Below, one piece after another: positions 25,291 to 33,293 of a stretch of DNA of 64,000 bases. The notes under the pieces were generated by a model. The model saw nothing but the letters and a program-made list of their open reading frames with translations, did no database searches and was not told the origin of the DNA. The translations under genes were made by a program, and so were the position numbers. The stretch spans positions 1 to 64,000 of the forward strand of contig CAKQOW010000007.1 in NCBI GenBank assembly GCA_934256595.1. Direction: 5' to 3'. The stretch's first letter is position 1; each line of letters starts with the position of its first letter. Origin of the DNA: an uncultured Clostridia bacterium (GTDB taxonomy: Bacteria > Bacillota > Clostridia > Peptostreptococcales > Anaerovoracaceae).

Positions 25291-26604
25291 CTATTCTACA
25301 AATGCATCATAAATAGCTTTTACTGCCTTTTCGAAGTCCTTGTTCTGAACTCCTACGATTATGTTTATCTCACTTGAGCCCTGGTCTATCATTCTGATAT
25401 TTACTCCTGCCTCCGCAAGGGCTGTAAACAGCTTTGCGGAAGTGCCGGTTCTTGAGGACATACCTCTGCCTACAGTTGCAATAAGAGCCATATTCTCAAA
25501 TACATCTATTGTATCCGGTTGAAGCTGTCTCTGGATTTCATCAACTATATCGTCAAGCTTGCCGTTAAGCTCATCGTTATCAACAACCACTGAAATTGTA
25601 TCTATACCGCTTGGCATATGTTCAAGGCTTACATCTTTGTCTGCGAATACTCCCGCCAGTCTTCTGACAAAACCAACCTCCTGTGACATCATGCTCTTTG
25701 AGAGTCCGATTACGGTGAAGTTCTTGCTGCCTGCAATACCTGTTATAACGTGGTTTGAAAGCGGCGCATCTGCCGTAATGATTGTGCCCGGGTCCTCAGG
25801 TCTGTTGGTGTTTCTGATGTTGATAGGTATATTGTCTTCCTTTGCAGGATAAATAGCCTCGTCGTGAAGTACAGAAGCTCCCATGTATGAAAGCTCTCTG
25901 AGCTCTCTGTATGAAATCTCCGCTATAGGCTTAGGGTTATCGACAATTCTAGGATCTGCCATCAGGAAGCCTGATACATCTGTCCAGTTCTCATATATGT
26001 CTGCTCCTGCTGCCCTTGCAACCAGCGCGCCTGTAATATCCGAGCCGCCTCTTGAGAAGGTCTTGATTTTGCCGTCAGGAGTGCTGCCGTAAAATCCCGG
26101 AAGTACAGCTCTTTCGTGCTTTGCAAGCTCTGCCGCAAGGGCTTCATTTGTTTCCTCCGCAAGCAGTTTGCCCTTTGCCGAGAATTTTATCAGTTTGTCT
26201 GTATCCACAAAATCATAGCCTAAAAGCTTGGCTGCAAGTATGGCATTTAAATATTCGCCTCTGCTTGCAAGGTAGTCGGCAGTTGCTTCGCCCTTTTCAA
26301 GTTTGTCTTTAATTATCTGGAACTGCTGCTCATAATCTATATCAAGTCCAAGGCCTACCGCAGCCGCCACATATCTGTCCTGTATTACCTGAAGCACCTG
26401 TTCATACGGCAGGTTGTGATCCATATGGGTTTTGCAAAGGTAAAGAAGGTCGGTGATTTTGTTGTCCTTGTCAAATCTTTTGCCCGGTGCCGACACTACA
26501 ATGTATCTTCTCTCGCTGTCCGCCTCAATTATCTGTTTAATCTTCATAAGCTGTATTGCATCAGCTACAGAAGAACCTCCGAATTTAGCCACTTTTAGTC
26601 CCAT
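25291..26604 (-). CDS. Aspartate kinase
   Basis: A 437-residue aspartokinase, first step of the lysine/threonine/methionine and diaminopimelate pathway. The N-terminal VAKFGGSSVADA loop binds ATP and aspartate, and FSRGGSDITGALVARA is the other kinase signature. Two ACT domains lie at about 310-437 (FTVIGLSKSMMSQEVGF and ALIATVGRGMSSRTG), the usual site for amino-acid feedback. It is a stand-alone kinase, not fused to homoserine dehydrogenase. No lysine riboswitch was found upstream. Which of lysC or thrA-type it is cannot be told. Confidence 0.92.
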   Translation of the reverse strand: MGLKVAKFGGSSVADAIQLMKIKQIIEADSERRYIVVSAPGKRFDKDNKITDLLYLCKTHMDHNLPYEQVLQVIQDRYVAAAVGLGLDIDYEQQFQIIKDKLEKGEATADYLASRGEYLNAILAAKLLGYDFVDTDKLIKFSAKGKLLAEETNEALAAELAKHERAVLPGFYGSTPDGKIKTFSRGGSDITGALVARAAGADIYENWTDVSGFLMADPRIVDNPKPIAEISYRELRELSYMGASVLHDEAIYPAKEDNIPINIRNTNRPEDPGTIITADAPLSNHVITGIAGSKNFTVIGLSKSMMSQEVGFVRRLAGVFADKDVSLEHMPSGIDTISVVVDNDELNGKLDDIVDEIQRQLQPDTIDVFENMALIATVGRGMSSRTGTSAKLFTALAEAGVNIRMIDQGSSEINIIVGVQNKDFEKAVKAIYDAFVE

Positions 26605-26655
26605 AAGTTCATCTCCTCTATTTCTGTTTTAATTAATATTCAATCTGTTTTGGTG

Positions 26656-26695
26656 AAAAAAATATACTTCTCTAAGTAAGTATATTTTGATTATA
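26656..26695 (-). promoter_or_regulatory. -10 box and start-site hairpin upstream of aspartate kinase
   Basis: TATAAT at 26690-26695 has no clear -35. The predicted start falls at the beginning of a hairpin (AATATACTT/AAGTATATT, 26661-26686) followed by TTTTTTTC. This could be a very early attenuator, a 5' stabilising hairpin, or a back-up terminator for the upstream gene. Confidence 0.4.
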
Positions 26696-26737
26696 TCAAA
26701 AATGTTACAACAAATCTACTGTTTTTTGTTTATTTTA

Positions 26738-26777
26738 AACAAAAATATGGGCTGTCTGTTGTTGACAGCCCATATTT
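26738..26777 (-). terminator. Terminator of the PfoR-like gene
   Basis: A 14-bp perfect stem (AAATATGGGCTGTC with GACAGCCCATATTT), loop 7 nt, followed by TTGTTT on the minus strand. Strong and possibly bidirectional. Confidence 0.88.
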
Positions 26778-26791
26778 TATGTATTTTTTAA

Positions 26792-27892
26792 TTAATCCAG
26801 TTTTAAATCGCCTTCCTTAATCCAGCCCATTTTGCGGAATATCGCTCCGAATATGAGTGTCAGTACCGCAGGAAGCACGAAGCAAATGAGGATAAGTCCG
26901 GTCCAGTCCATAAATGTTATTGCATCCTTAGCGCCCGATGCGACATCGGCAACCCAGCCGGTGTATACGCCTATCTGTCCTACAAGTCCGCAGGTGCCCA
27001 TTCCCGACGCTATGGCCGCGCCGTTCATCTCAAGATGAAATACACAGGTTGCAATAGGCCCTGTTATAGCGGCTGTGAGTGTCGGCGGTATCCAGATTTT
27101 CGGGTTTCTGACGATGTTGCCCATCTGAAGCATACTTGTGCCTATGCCCTGTGAAAGCAGTCCGCCCCATCTGTTTTCTCTGAAGCTCATAAATGCAAAG
27201 CCGACCATCTGCGCGCAGCAGCCTGCAACTGCAGCTCCTCCTGCAAGTCCCGTAAGACCTAAGGCCGCGCATATTGCCGCGCTGCTTATAGGGAGTGTAA
27301 GCGCCACGCCCACTATAACCGAAACGATAATACCCATAAGGAAAGGCTTTAACACTGTTGCCCACATTATGAGATTGCCCACAGCGCTTGCAGCAGCTCC
27401 TATAGGAGGCGCCCACCACATTGAAAGCAGGACTCCCACAAATATAGTTACAAACGGTGTAACAATTATATCCACTTTGGTTTCCTTTGATACGGCCTTG
27501 CCAAACTCTGCAGCAAATATAGCTACTACCAGTACCGCAAGAGGGCCTCCGGCTCCTCCGAGGTCATTGGCAGCTCCCCCGACGGCCACCAGTGAAAACA
27601 GCACCAGAGGCGGCGCCTGAAGCGCATAACCTATGGCTACTGCCATGGCAGGCCCTGCCACAGCCTTGGCGTATCCGCCTATTGTAACAAGGAATTCAAT
27701 CCCTGCCTGCTCTCCTATGGTCGAGATAATTGTTCCTATCAGAAGCGATGCGAACAGTCCCTGCGCCATAGCGCCGAGAGCATCTATACCATATCTCTTG
27801 GCAGAAAACTCGATATTCTTTCGCTGAAGAAATTTACCGAAGCTGCCTTTTTCTTTTACTGTCTGTTTTTGTTCTTCCATATTGTCCTCCAA
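26792..27892 (-). CDS. PfoR-like/PTS EIIC-type membrane protein
   Basis: A 366-residue integral membrane protein with about 9-10 hydrophobic segments rich in Gly and Ala (AMAVAIGYALQAPPLVLFSLVAVGGAAN). It resembles the PTS_EIIC_2 family, which includes PfoR, once named as a regulator of perfringolysin in Clostridium perfringens. No EIIA, EIIB or phosphorylatable Cys/His partner is encoded nearby, so sugar PTS transport is unproven. It is monocistronic, with its own promoter and terminator and a palindrome in the leader. Confidence 0.65.
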   Translation of the reverse strand: MEDNMEEQKQTVKEKGSFGKFLQRKNIEFSAKRYGIDALGAMAQGLFASLLIGTIISTIGEQAGIEFLVTIGGYAKAVAGPAMAVAIGYALQAPPLVLFSLVAVGGAANDLGGAGGPLAVLVVAIFAAEFGKAVSKETKVDIIVTPFVTIFVGVLLSMWWAPPIGAAASAVGNLIMWATVLKPFLMGIIVSVIVGVALTLPISSAAICAALGLTGLAGGAAVAGCCAQMVGFAFMSFRENRWGGLLSQGIGTSMLQMGNIVRNPKIWIPPTLTAAITGPIATCVFHLEMNGAAIASGMGTCGLVGQIGVYTGWVADVASGAKDAITFMDWTGLILICFVLPAVLTLIFGAIFRKMGWIKEGDLKLD

Positions 27893-27907
27893 GACTTACA
27901 CTTTGGT

Positions 27908-27935
27908 TTAGTATATATATGTGTATATACACTAA
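27908..27935 (-). promoter_or_regulatory. 28-bp imperfect palindrome in PfoR-like leader
   Basis: Imperfect palindrome with ends TTAGT/ACTAA, containing the perfect 12-mer GTGTATATACAC (27921-27932). It lies just downstream of the -10 box, where a bound repressor would block transcription. The shape suits a GntR- or LacI-like dimer. Confidence 0.5.
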
Positions 27936-27938
27936 CAG

Positions 27939-27967
27939 ATTTTACGCCATACGAACCCCAATGTCAA
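27939..27967 (-). promoter_or_regulatory. Promoter of the PfoR-like gene
   Basis: TTGACA (27962-27967) and TAAAAT (27939-27944), spacer 17 nt. A near-consensus match. Confidence 0.75.
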
Positions 27968-28077
27968 GACATTTAGTTGCTCTGTTTCGGTGTCGGAGTT
28001 CTTAAATGCCCGAAAAATGTTAAAACTCACGTTATTTACTTCTTCTTTGGGTATGCCGGATTAGACATTCATACAAG

Positions 28078-28103
28078 AACAGACCGGGATTGCCAGTCCG
28101 GTT
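28078..28103 (-). terminator. Weak hairpin after rloB
   Basis: ACCGG/CCGGT around a 10-nt loop, followed by CTGTTCTTG on the minus strand, 20 nt after the rloB stop. No good T-run. The rest of 27968-28122 holds nothing recognised. Confidence 0.35.
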
Positions 28104-28122
28104 CATTATTCGGGTTAATTTA

Positions 28123-28806
28123 TTATTCCTCCAGATATGATTTTAAATCCTGCACCAGTTCATATACCGTAGTTCCGGGATCATACTCTGAAGGTCTGTC
28201 AGTATCAGCATTAAAAGAAGACATTCTTCGCTTTGCATTTTTTATAGCGATTTCGGCTCCATTAAAGGTATTCACTAAATCATATATATTATCATAGTTT
28301 TTTCTATAGGTACCATCTCCCAGATTATACTGCTTAAATATAGCGTCTAATTTTTCATTCCAGACATTTCTGTGAAGTGCAGCATCACTGTAATTGAAAT
28401 GCAGATAAATCCAGTATTCAAATGACTGATTGCTCCATGCAGCCTTGTAGCCCTTGGACACAGCCTCATTAATAGCTTCATCAAAATCCTCAAAGTCATC
28501 CTTGTCAAAAACCACCCACACATTCTGATAAATTATTTTTGCATCTTTAACAATTCTCTCAGTAACCTCAATCAGTTTTTCTGTAGAGCAGCCTTTGCCG
28601 TGAATATCTATTACAGGAGCTTCAACCACCTGCACCATTCCGCCAACCTTCTGCTTAATGAGTTTTTCAAGGCCTTTGAAATATAAAGGTTCTGTTTTTT
28701 CGCCTTCTGTCACAATCAGAAATGAATTTGCTTTTGGAGTTCTGTATTCGTGCTTTCTTCGCTTACGCGCCTGTCTGCGTTTTTTGAATAAATCATCTGA
28801 GCCCAT
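28123..28806 (-). CDS. rloB: RloB-like protein (TOPRIM-type nuclease partner)
   Basis: A 227-residue RloB-family protein. A basic N-terminus (KKRRQARKRRKHEYR) precedes a TOPRIM-like core: Glu34 in IVTEGEKTEPLYF and the acidic pair in VVFDKDDFED (Asp101, Asp103/104). Then comes SNQSFEYWIYLHF, typical of the family. RloB occurs with the ATPase RloA, first seen beside type I restriction genes, and the pair corresponds to AbiL phage-abortive systems. It starts directly after the RloA stop (TAG then ATG), so the two are translationally linked. Confidence 0.8.
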   Translation of the reverse strand: MGSDDLFKKRRQARKRRKHEYRTPKANSFLIVTEGEKTEPLYFKGLEKLIKQKVGGMVQVVEAPVIDIHGKGCSTEKLIEVTERIVKDAKIIYQNVWVVFDKDDFEDFDEAINEAVSKGYKAAWSNQSFEYWIYLHFNYSDAALHRNVWNEKLDAIFKQYNLGDGTYRKNYDNIYDLVNTFNGAEIAIKNAKRRMSSFNADTDRPSEYDPGTTVYELVQDLKSYLEE

Positions 28807-30000
28807 CTATTTGCCCTCTTTCATATTGAATTCCTTAATAAGCGGTATTCCTCCGTAAACTCCTGCCAGATAGTCTTTTTCAAATGAAGCATCGGATCGT
28901 ACCTTGAAATCTGACAGTGCCGCCAACTCTGAATATCCATACTCATCTTTTTGAACAAACCAGATCTGATCTCTTCTAAAGAACTTTTTATCCATCAAAG
29001 TGGTATCGTGTGTTGTATAAATCAGCTGTGCTGTGGAAGTTTCATCATAGAAAAGATCAATAATAAATTTCAGCAGCAGCGGGTGCAGCTTAATATTAAG
29101 CTCATCAACAAAAATAGAACAATTATTTAAAACGGCAGCTCGGGCATATATAAACAGCATAATGCTTCTGATGGTGCCTTCAGATTCTGAATATAGAGGC
29201 AGGTAATAGTCTTTTTTATTTTTGCCTGTATGCACAGTAAAAAACTTTATATCATTTTCGCTGTCATCATAAAAAATATCTTTAATCCCTGTATCTATTG
29301 CTGCCAGAAACTCTGTCAGTTTTTCTTTTTCATTGTCAATTGCGGTGGGCAAACATTCCTGCAGAAACTGCATATCCTCACAAAAATCAGACGGAACAAC
29401 CAGTGTGTCCATAATACCGGAATAAACACTCCTGAAGATATCCGTTTTTAATTTTAACCTGTTGAAAAAGGAAAGCGCCAGGGTTTCAACCGGAATCTGC
29501 TCTTTGTATGCGTCGCATTCTTTTCTTACAGAAGCTCCAAATTCAATTTTATCAGATGTTCTTTCAAAAATAGTAGATGTCCTGTTTGTAGTAAGGTTCT
29601 TTCTATACAGCCATTCAGTTACAACAGAATCAGAATTGTATTCAAAGCCATATTTATATTCGAAATCATCTATAAGCTCAATTATCTGGAACTCAGAATT
29701 TTCACTGGTTTCCTCAAACAGAAACGGCATATAGAAACGGCTTACAGCTGTTTCCGACCTGTTATACACATTGTTTAATGACTCTACAATGATTTTCTGA
29801 AAGTACGCCATAGCAAGATACAGATTTGATTTACCGCTTGCATTGGCTCCATAAATTGCAGCAACTCTAAGAAATTTTTCTTTTCCGCCGTTATCAATAA
29901 GATTTGATTCGTGCTCCTTATATGCGTTAATTGCTGTCATATCTAAAATGATTTCATCCTTAAAAGATAAAAAATTTTTAACCATAAATTGTACTAACAT
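28807..30000 (-). CDS. rloA: RloA-like AAA/ABC-type ATPase
   Basis: A 397-residue ATPase of the AAA_15/SMC-like group. The Walker A motif is at 51-58 in IYGANASGKSN, with the Walker B region in SIFVDELNIKLHPLL followed by the switch His in TTHDTTLMD. The first lines, VKNFLSFKDEIILDM, are the standard OLD/RloA start. Together with RloB it resembles a split OLD/PARIS-like defence pair: the ATPase senses invasion and releases or activates the TOPRIM protein. It has its own promoter and is not next to a restriction system. Confidence 0.8.
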   Translation of the reverse strand: MLVQFMVKNFLSFKDEIILDMTAINAYKEHESNLIDNGGKEKFLRVAAIYGANASGKSNLYLAMAYFQKIIVESLNNVYNRSETAVSRFYMPFLFEETSENSEFQIIELIDDFEYKYGFEYNSDSVVTEWLYRKNLTTNRTSTIFERTSDKIEFGASVRKECDAYKEQIPVETLALSFFNRLKLKTDIFRSVYSGIMDTLVVPSDFCEDMQFLQECLPTAIDNEKEKLTEFLAAIDTGIKDIFYDDSENDIKFFTVHTGKNKKDYYLPLYSESEGTIRSIMLFIYARAAVLNNCSIFVDELNIKLHPLLLKFIIDLFYDETSTAQLIYTTHDTTLMDKKFFRRDQIWFVQKDEYGYSELAALSDFKVRSDASFEKDYLAGVYGGIPLIKEFNMKEGK

Positions 30001-30026
30001 ACCATATGACCTCCTATTTATTATAT

Positions 30027-30055
30027 AATATACCCCTTTTCGAATATTATATCAA
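30027..30055 (-). promoter_or_regulatory. Promoter of the rloAB pair
   Basis: TTGATA (30050-30055) and TATATT (30027-30032), spacer 17 nt. A TATAAT overlaps downstream. GGAGG precedes the rloA start. Confidence 0.5.
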
Positions 30056-30225
30056 TATTTTTGTGAAATTTTCGTAATTAATTTAATATAATATTTAAAA
30101 ACAGGTCTTTTATCCACAATTTTGCTTATCTTTTTATATGCAATTATATCCATACAGTAACCTTTGCCGAGAGTTTTCTAATTACCGGTCATACATTTCA
30201 TATTTTCCAGTTAATCAACTCCACT

Positions 30226-30250
30226 ATAAAAGGCGGCCTTATGACCGCCT
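30226..30250 (-). terminator. Terminator of the secreted repeat protein gene
   Basis: AGGCGG/CCGCCT stem with 8-nt loop followed by TTTTAT on the minus strand, 8 nt after the stop. Bases 30056-30225 hold nothing recognised. Confidence 0.75.
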
Positions 30251-30257
30251 ACATTAT

Positions 30258-32342
30258 TCACGTTATTTTCTTACTCCAGGTCCTCAAACCATATTTGCAC
30301 TGCTTTAATTCAGTCTGCGCTACCAGATTACCCTCGGCATCATATACCATAAGCCTTGCCTTGTAATAATATTTCGTACCTTTTTCACCTGTTGTATTAA
30401 TGTATGTATTCTCCGTCTTTGTAACTGCAGAGATATACTTTGATGATTTCTTAGTTGACCTGTAGAATTTGTATTTAACAGTATATCCTGCATCCTTAAT
30501 TTCCTTAATAAGGTCATTTAATTCTGAGGTTTCTTTAACTACAGCCTTAATGTTCTTTTTAGCTGTCTTTGATGTTCTGACTGTAAGACCCAGATTAAGG
30601 AGCTTTTCTTTAAATGCCTTATCAATTTCTTCCTTAGTCGGAGGTATTTTATCAAATGTTACTTCTACCTTATCTCCTGTTTTAAGTCCTGTAACCTTGT
30701 TATCAGTAACTGTTACTTCATTGCCGTTTACAGTTACCTTTGAAATCTGCATACCGTCATCAGGAGTTATAACCAGGGTGCTGCCGTTGTTTTCAAGAGC
30801 TGTCTTGCCGCCCTCTCCTGTAATGATTTCAGGCTTCTGAACAGGCACATAATAGCCTCCTCCACTGAAAGCTTTTGGAGTTATGGTCATTACATTGCTG
30901 AAACAAATAGCCTTATCAGCAGTAACATTAACAGCTCCTGTCTCGAGTGTAATTTCCTTTCCATTGATAGTTAGTCCTGTGTTAACATCAACTTTAAAGT
31001 CTCCTATCGCTTCCAGTTTTATCGAATATCTATACTGTATGTCTTTTTCAAATTCAGTAAATTTAGCAGTTCCATCCTGATAGCATCTTTCGTTTGAATA
31101 CCAATATGCAACAGGGACAAGGATGCCTGCCTCGTTTTTCTCAAGCTTTTCCCAGCACTCCGTTACGATTTTATATTTCTCTGTACTGTCTGCTGCGACA
31201 GCAGCTGTTGCCTTAGGTTTTTCACCATGGGTGTAACTTGTCGCTACGTCATTAATATTCACATTATCAATTATGCCCGGTTTCCAATGCGCTTTAAGGG
31301 TAATATTATTGGTAACATTGGTGTCAAAGCTATACTGCGTGTTCCCCAAATACCATCCGTCAAACACATATCCTTTCTTCTTCGGTGCATCGGGTTCGAC
31401 TGCCGGAGCATTTCGCAGCTTCTGCTCGGACACAGCGCTGCCGCCGTCAGAGTCAAAGGTTACGGTGAATTCATCAAAGGAATAAGGGTATGCGCCGCAG
31501 TCTTCAAAGGTGCCGCCTGTCATGGTGACCACGGCCTTATCGTTGCTGCCATACACCGCCATACCAAGTCCGCCCAGATCCACTCTGCAGCTTTTTATAG
31601 CGCCGCCTGTCATAGTGAAGCAACCGTCTTCGTAAATATTTACCGCACCACCATTGGCACCGGCAGAACAATTCTGAATGATACCACCATTTAGCTTAAA
31701 GGTGCCACTACGCTTGATAAATACCGCACCACCGTCATCGTCGGCTCTGCAACTGTCGATGGTGCCGCCGTTCATAATAAATTCACAGCCACTGCCTATA
31801 TCCACAGCGCCGCCGTCATCACTGGCTTTGCAGTCCATGATGACGCCTCCGTTCATAACGAACTTGCCATACTTGGTAGGTGTCTCCGTTACACCGGTGT
31901 TTTCTACATCCACAGCGCCGCCGTCCCCATTGGCATCCGTGCAGTTCACGATACTGCCGCTCTCCAAAGTCAGGGTTCCACCCTTAACGTTAAAGCCGCA
32001 ATTCTTGTTCTGCCCGTCAATCTTACCGCCGGTTCCGCTATCCTTCACTGTCAGGTTTCCGCTGCTGCGCACCCTAATTATATCCTCATCTGTCGAACTG
32101 CAGTTCAGGGTATATCCGTTAAGGTCAAGAGTCACCGTGCGCGCCACATCAAGTTCCCAAGTTGTTTCAACGTTTCCGCCCAACTTAATCTCGGCGCAGT
32201 CCGCATTTTCCAATGCCTGTTTCAATTCCGTTTCATTGCTGACAGTTCTCTCCGCCGCAAATACGCTTACAGGCATAAGCGCTGCTATCATACATACCGC
32301 CAGCAGTATCGCCAGCAGTTTTTTGGTTAATCTGTTTCCCAT
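30258..32342 (-). CDS. Secreted protein with beta-helix repeats and InlB-type B repeat
   Basis: 694 residues from the ATG at 32342, with AGGAGGAG upstream; an ATG 27 nt earlier lies before that site. Residues 1-28 are a signal peptide (ALMPVSVFAA). About five imperfect repeats with GGAV (DANGDGGAVDVENT, SDDGGAVDIGSG, ADDDGGAVFIKRSG, SAGANGGAVNIYEDG) and C.A-type turns build a beta-helix. A Listeria-Bacteroides (InlB B) repeat follows (GYVFDGWYLGNTQYSFDT...AHW), then beta-sandwich sections. There is no sortase motif, so it is secreted or held non-covalently. Function is probably surface contact. Confidence 0.75.
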   Translation of the reverse strand: MGNRLTKKLLAILLAVCMIAALMPVSVFAAERTVSNETELKQALENADCAEIKLGGNVETTWELDVARTVTLDLNGYTLNCSSTDEDIIRVRSSGNLTVKDSGTGGKIDGQNKNCGFNVKGGTLTLESGSIVNCTDANGDGGAVDVENTGVTETPTKYGKFVMNGGVIMDCKASDDGGAVDIGSGCEFIMNGGTIDSCRADDDGGAVFIKRSGTFKLNGGIIQNCSAGANGGAVNIYEDGCFTMTGGAIKSCRVDLGGLGMAVYGSNDKAVVTMTGGTFEDCGAYPYSFDEFTVTFDSDGGSAVSEQKLRNAPAVEPDAPKKKGYVFDGWYLGNTQYSFDTNVTNNITLKAHWKPGIIDNVNINDVATSYTHGEKPKATAAVAADSTEKYKIVTECWEKLEKNEAGILVPVAYWYSNERCYQDGTAKFTEFEKDIQYRYSIKLEAIGDFKVDVNTGLTINGKEITLETGAVNVTADKAICFSNVMTITPKAFSGGGYYVPVQKPEIITGEGGKTALENNGSTLVITPDDGMQISKVTVNGNEVTVTDNKVTGLKTGDKVEVTFDKIPPTKEEIDKAFKEKLLNLGLTVRTSKTAKKNIKAVVKETSELNDLIKEIKDAGYTVKYKFYRSTKKSSKYISAVTKTENTYINTTGEKGTKYYYKARLMVYDAEGNLVAQTELKQCKYGLRTWSKKIT

Positions 32343-32466
32343 AAAAAAATCTCTCCTCCTAAATTTCATATTGCCGTTAATTCAATATCGTAATTGTAGC
32401 ATATACCGGAGTACAAATTCAGCATAATTACCATGTAGTCAATTGACACTTACGGAAACTTCGGGG

Positions 32467-32501
32467 TAAAAAAATCGGCAAAAGGTATTATGCCCTTTGC
32501 C
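32467..32501 (-). terminator. Terminator after the TfoX-like gene
   Basis: GGCAAAGG/CCTTTTGCC stem followed by GATTTTTTT on the minus strand. It ends a three-gene operon. Confidence 0.8.
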
Positions 32502-32502
32502 T

Positions 32503-32823
32503 CTATTTCTTTTTCTTCTTTTTAGGCGCCGGAAGCTCCTCATACATAGCTTCAAACAGCCTCTTTAAAAATTCTCTGTCCTCAAGCTCATCAACTAACA
32601 GCATATCCTTTGCGCCCTCATAGGGAATTTCAAGGCGTGCGTGCGGCATCAGCTCCCTTGCCGCCTGGACAGGCTTGACTAAAAACCTGTTATCATATAT
32701 ACCGCCTGCCACTTTGTCTCTGTAATATATGATATATTCTCCCATCATTGCCCTGTATGTAATATCGTCAAGCTCCGATAGCTGCTCAAGTACAAACTCC
32801 AGATATTCCTTTGATGATGCCAT
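32503..32823 (-). CDS. TfoX N-terminal domain protein
   Basis: A 106-residue protein with the TfoX N-terminal fold (DITYRAMMGEYIIYYRDKVAGGIYDNRFLVKP). In proteobacteria the full TfoX controls competence, but stand-alone N-terminal domains in Clostridia have no known job. A run of Lys ends the protein. It starts 3 nt after the upstream membrane gene, so the two are coupled. Confidence 0.8.
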   Translation of the reverse strand: MASSKEYLEFVLEQLSELDDITYRAMMGEYIIYYRDKVAGGIYDNRFLVKPVQAARELMPHARLEIPYEGAKDMLLVDELEDREFLKRLFEAMYEELPAPKKKKKK

Positions 32824-32826
32824 AAT

Positions 32827-33279
32827 CTATTTCTCCTTTTGTGAAACTGCCGCGTTTTTGCAGCTAAGTAATATATGCGCCGGAGCAAATACTGCCGCAG
32901 CTATAACAAGCAGTATATATCTGCTCATAATGCCACTTGCAAGAAATACGGCAGAGGGAAGCACCGACAGTGCTGCCGCCCGAAACATACCCGGTTTTCT
33001 GAAACATATAATCCAGATAAGGCAGTAGGCCGCAATCATCAGGACGTCTGCTATAAGGTATATATGCAGGGCGCTGTCCGTTTCAAAGCCCATATATATC
33101 CCCGGTATATTGAAAATCATAAGAGCAAAGCAGCTGAATCTGCCTATCTGCTCTGTAATTTCAACAAATCTGTTGTGCCACAGATTTTCAAACCCGTCTT
33201 TGCATCTGGCTGCAAAAACTATATTGGGTATCATAATAACCGCAATCATTACAAGTCCGTATATATTAATCCATTTCAT
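32827..33279 (-). CDS. Small integral membrane protein, unknown function
   Basis: A 150-residue protein with about five hydrophobic segments (IYGLVMIAVIMIPNIVFA, FSCFALMIFNIPGIYMGF, LIADVLMIAAYCLIWIICF, AAALSVLPSAVFLASGIM, YILLVIAAAVFAPAHILL). No motif was recognised. It is the middle gene of an operon with the 393-residue unknown and TfoX-like genes. The ATG has no clear Shine-Dalgarno site. Confidence 0.65.
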   Translation of the reverse strand: MKWINIYGLVMIAVIMIPNIVFAARCKDGFENLWHNRFVEITEQIGRFSCFALMIFNIPGIYMGFETDSALHIYLIADVLMIAAYCLIWIICFRKPGMFRAAALSVLPSAVFLASGIMSRYILLVIAAAVFAPAHILLSCKNAAVSQKEK

Positions 33280-33293
33280 AATTCTTATATGCT

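Noticed and set aside
26605..26700. Lysine riboswitch before aspartate kinase
   Set aside because: The leader is far too short and lacks the lysine-box core.
30258..32342. Sortase-anchored protein
   Set aside because: No LPXTG-like motif, membrane segment or basic tail at the C-terminus.
31678..32427. 249-codon plus-strand open frame across the secreted repeat protein
   Set aside because: Antisense to a repeat-rich gene with signal peptide and good ribosome site. The frame is Pro/Ser/Thr-rich mirror sequence with no start site signal.
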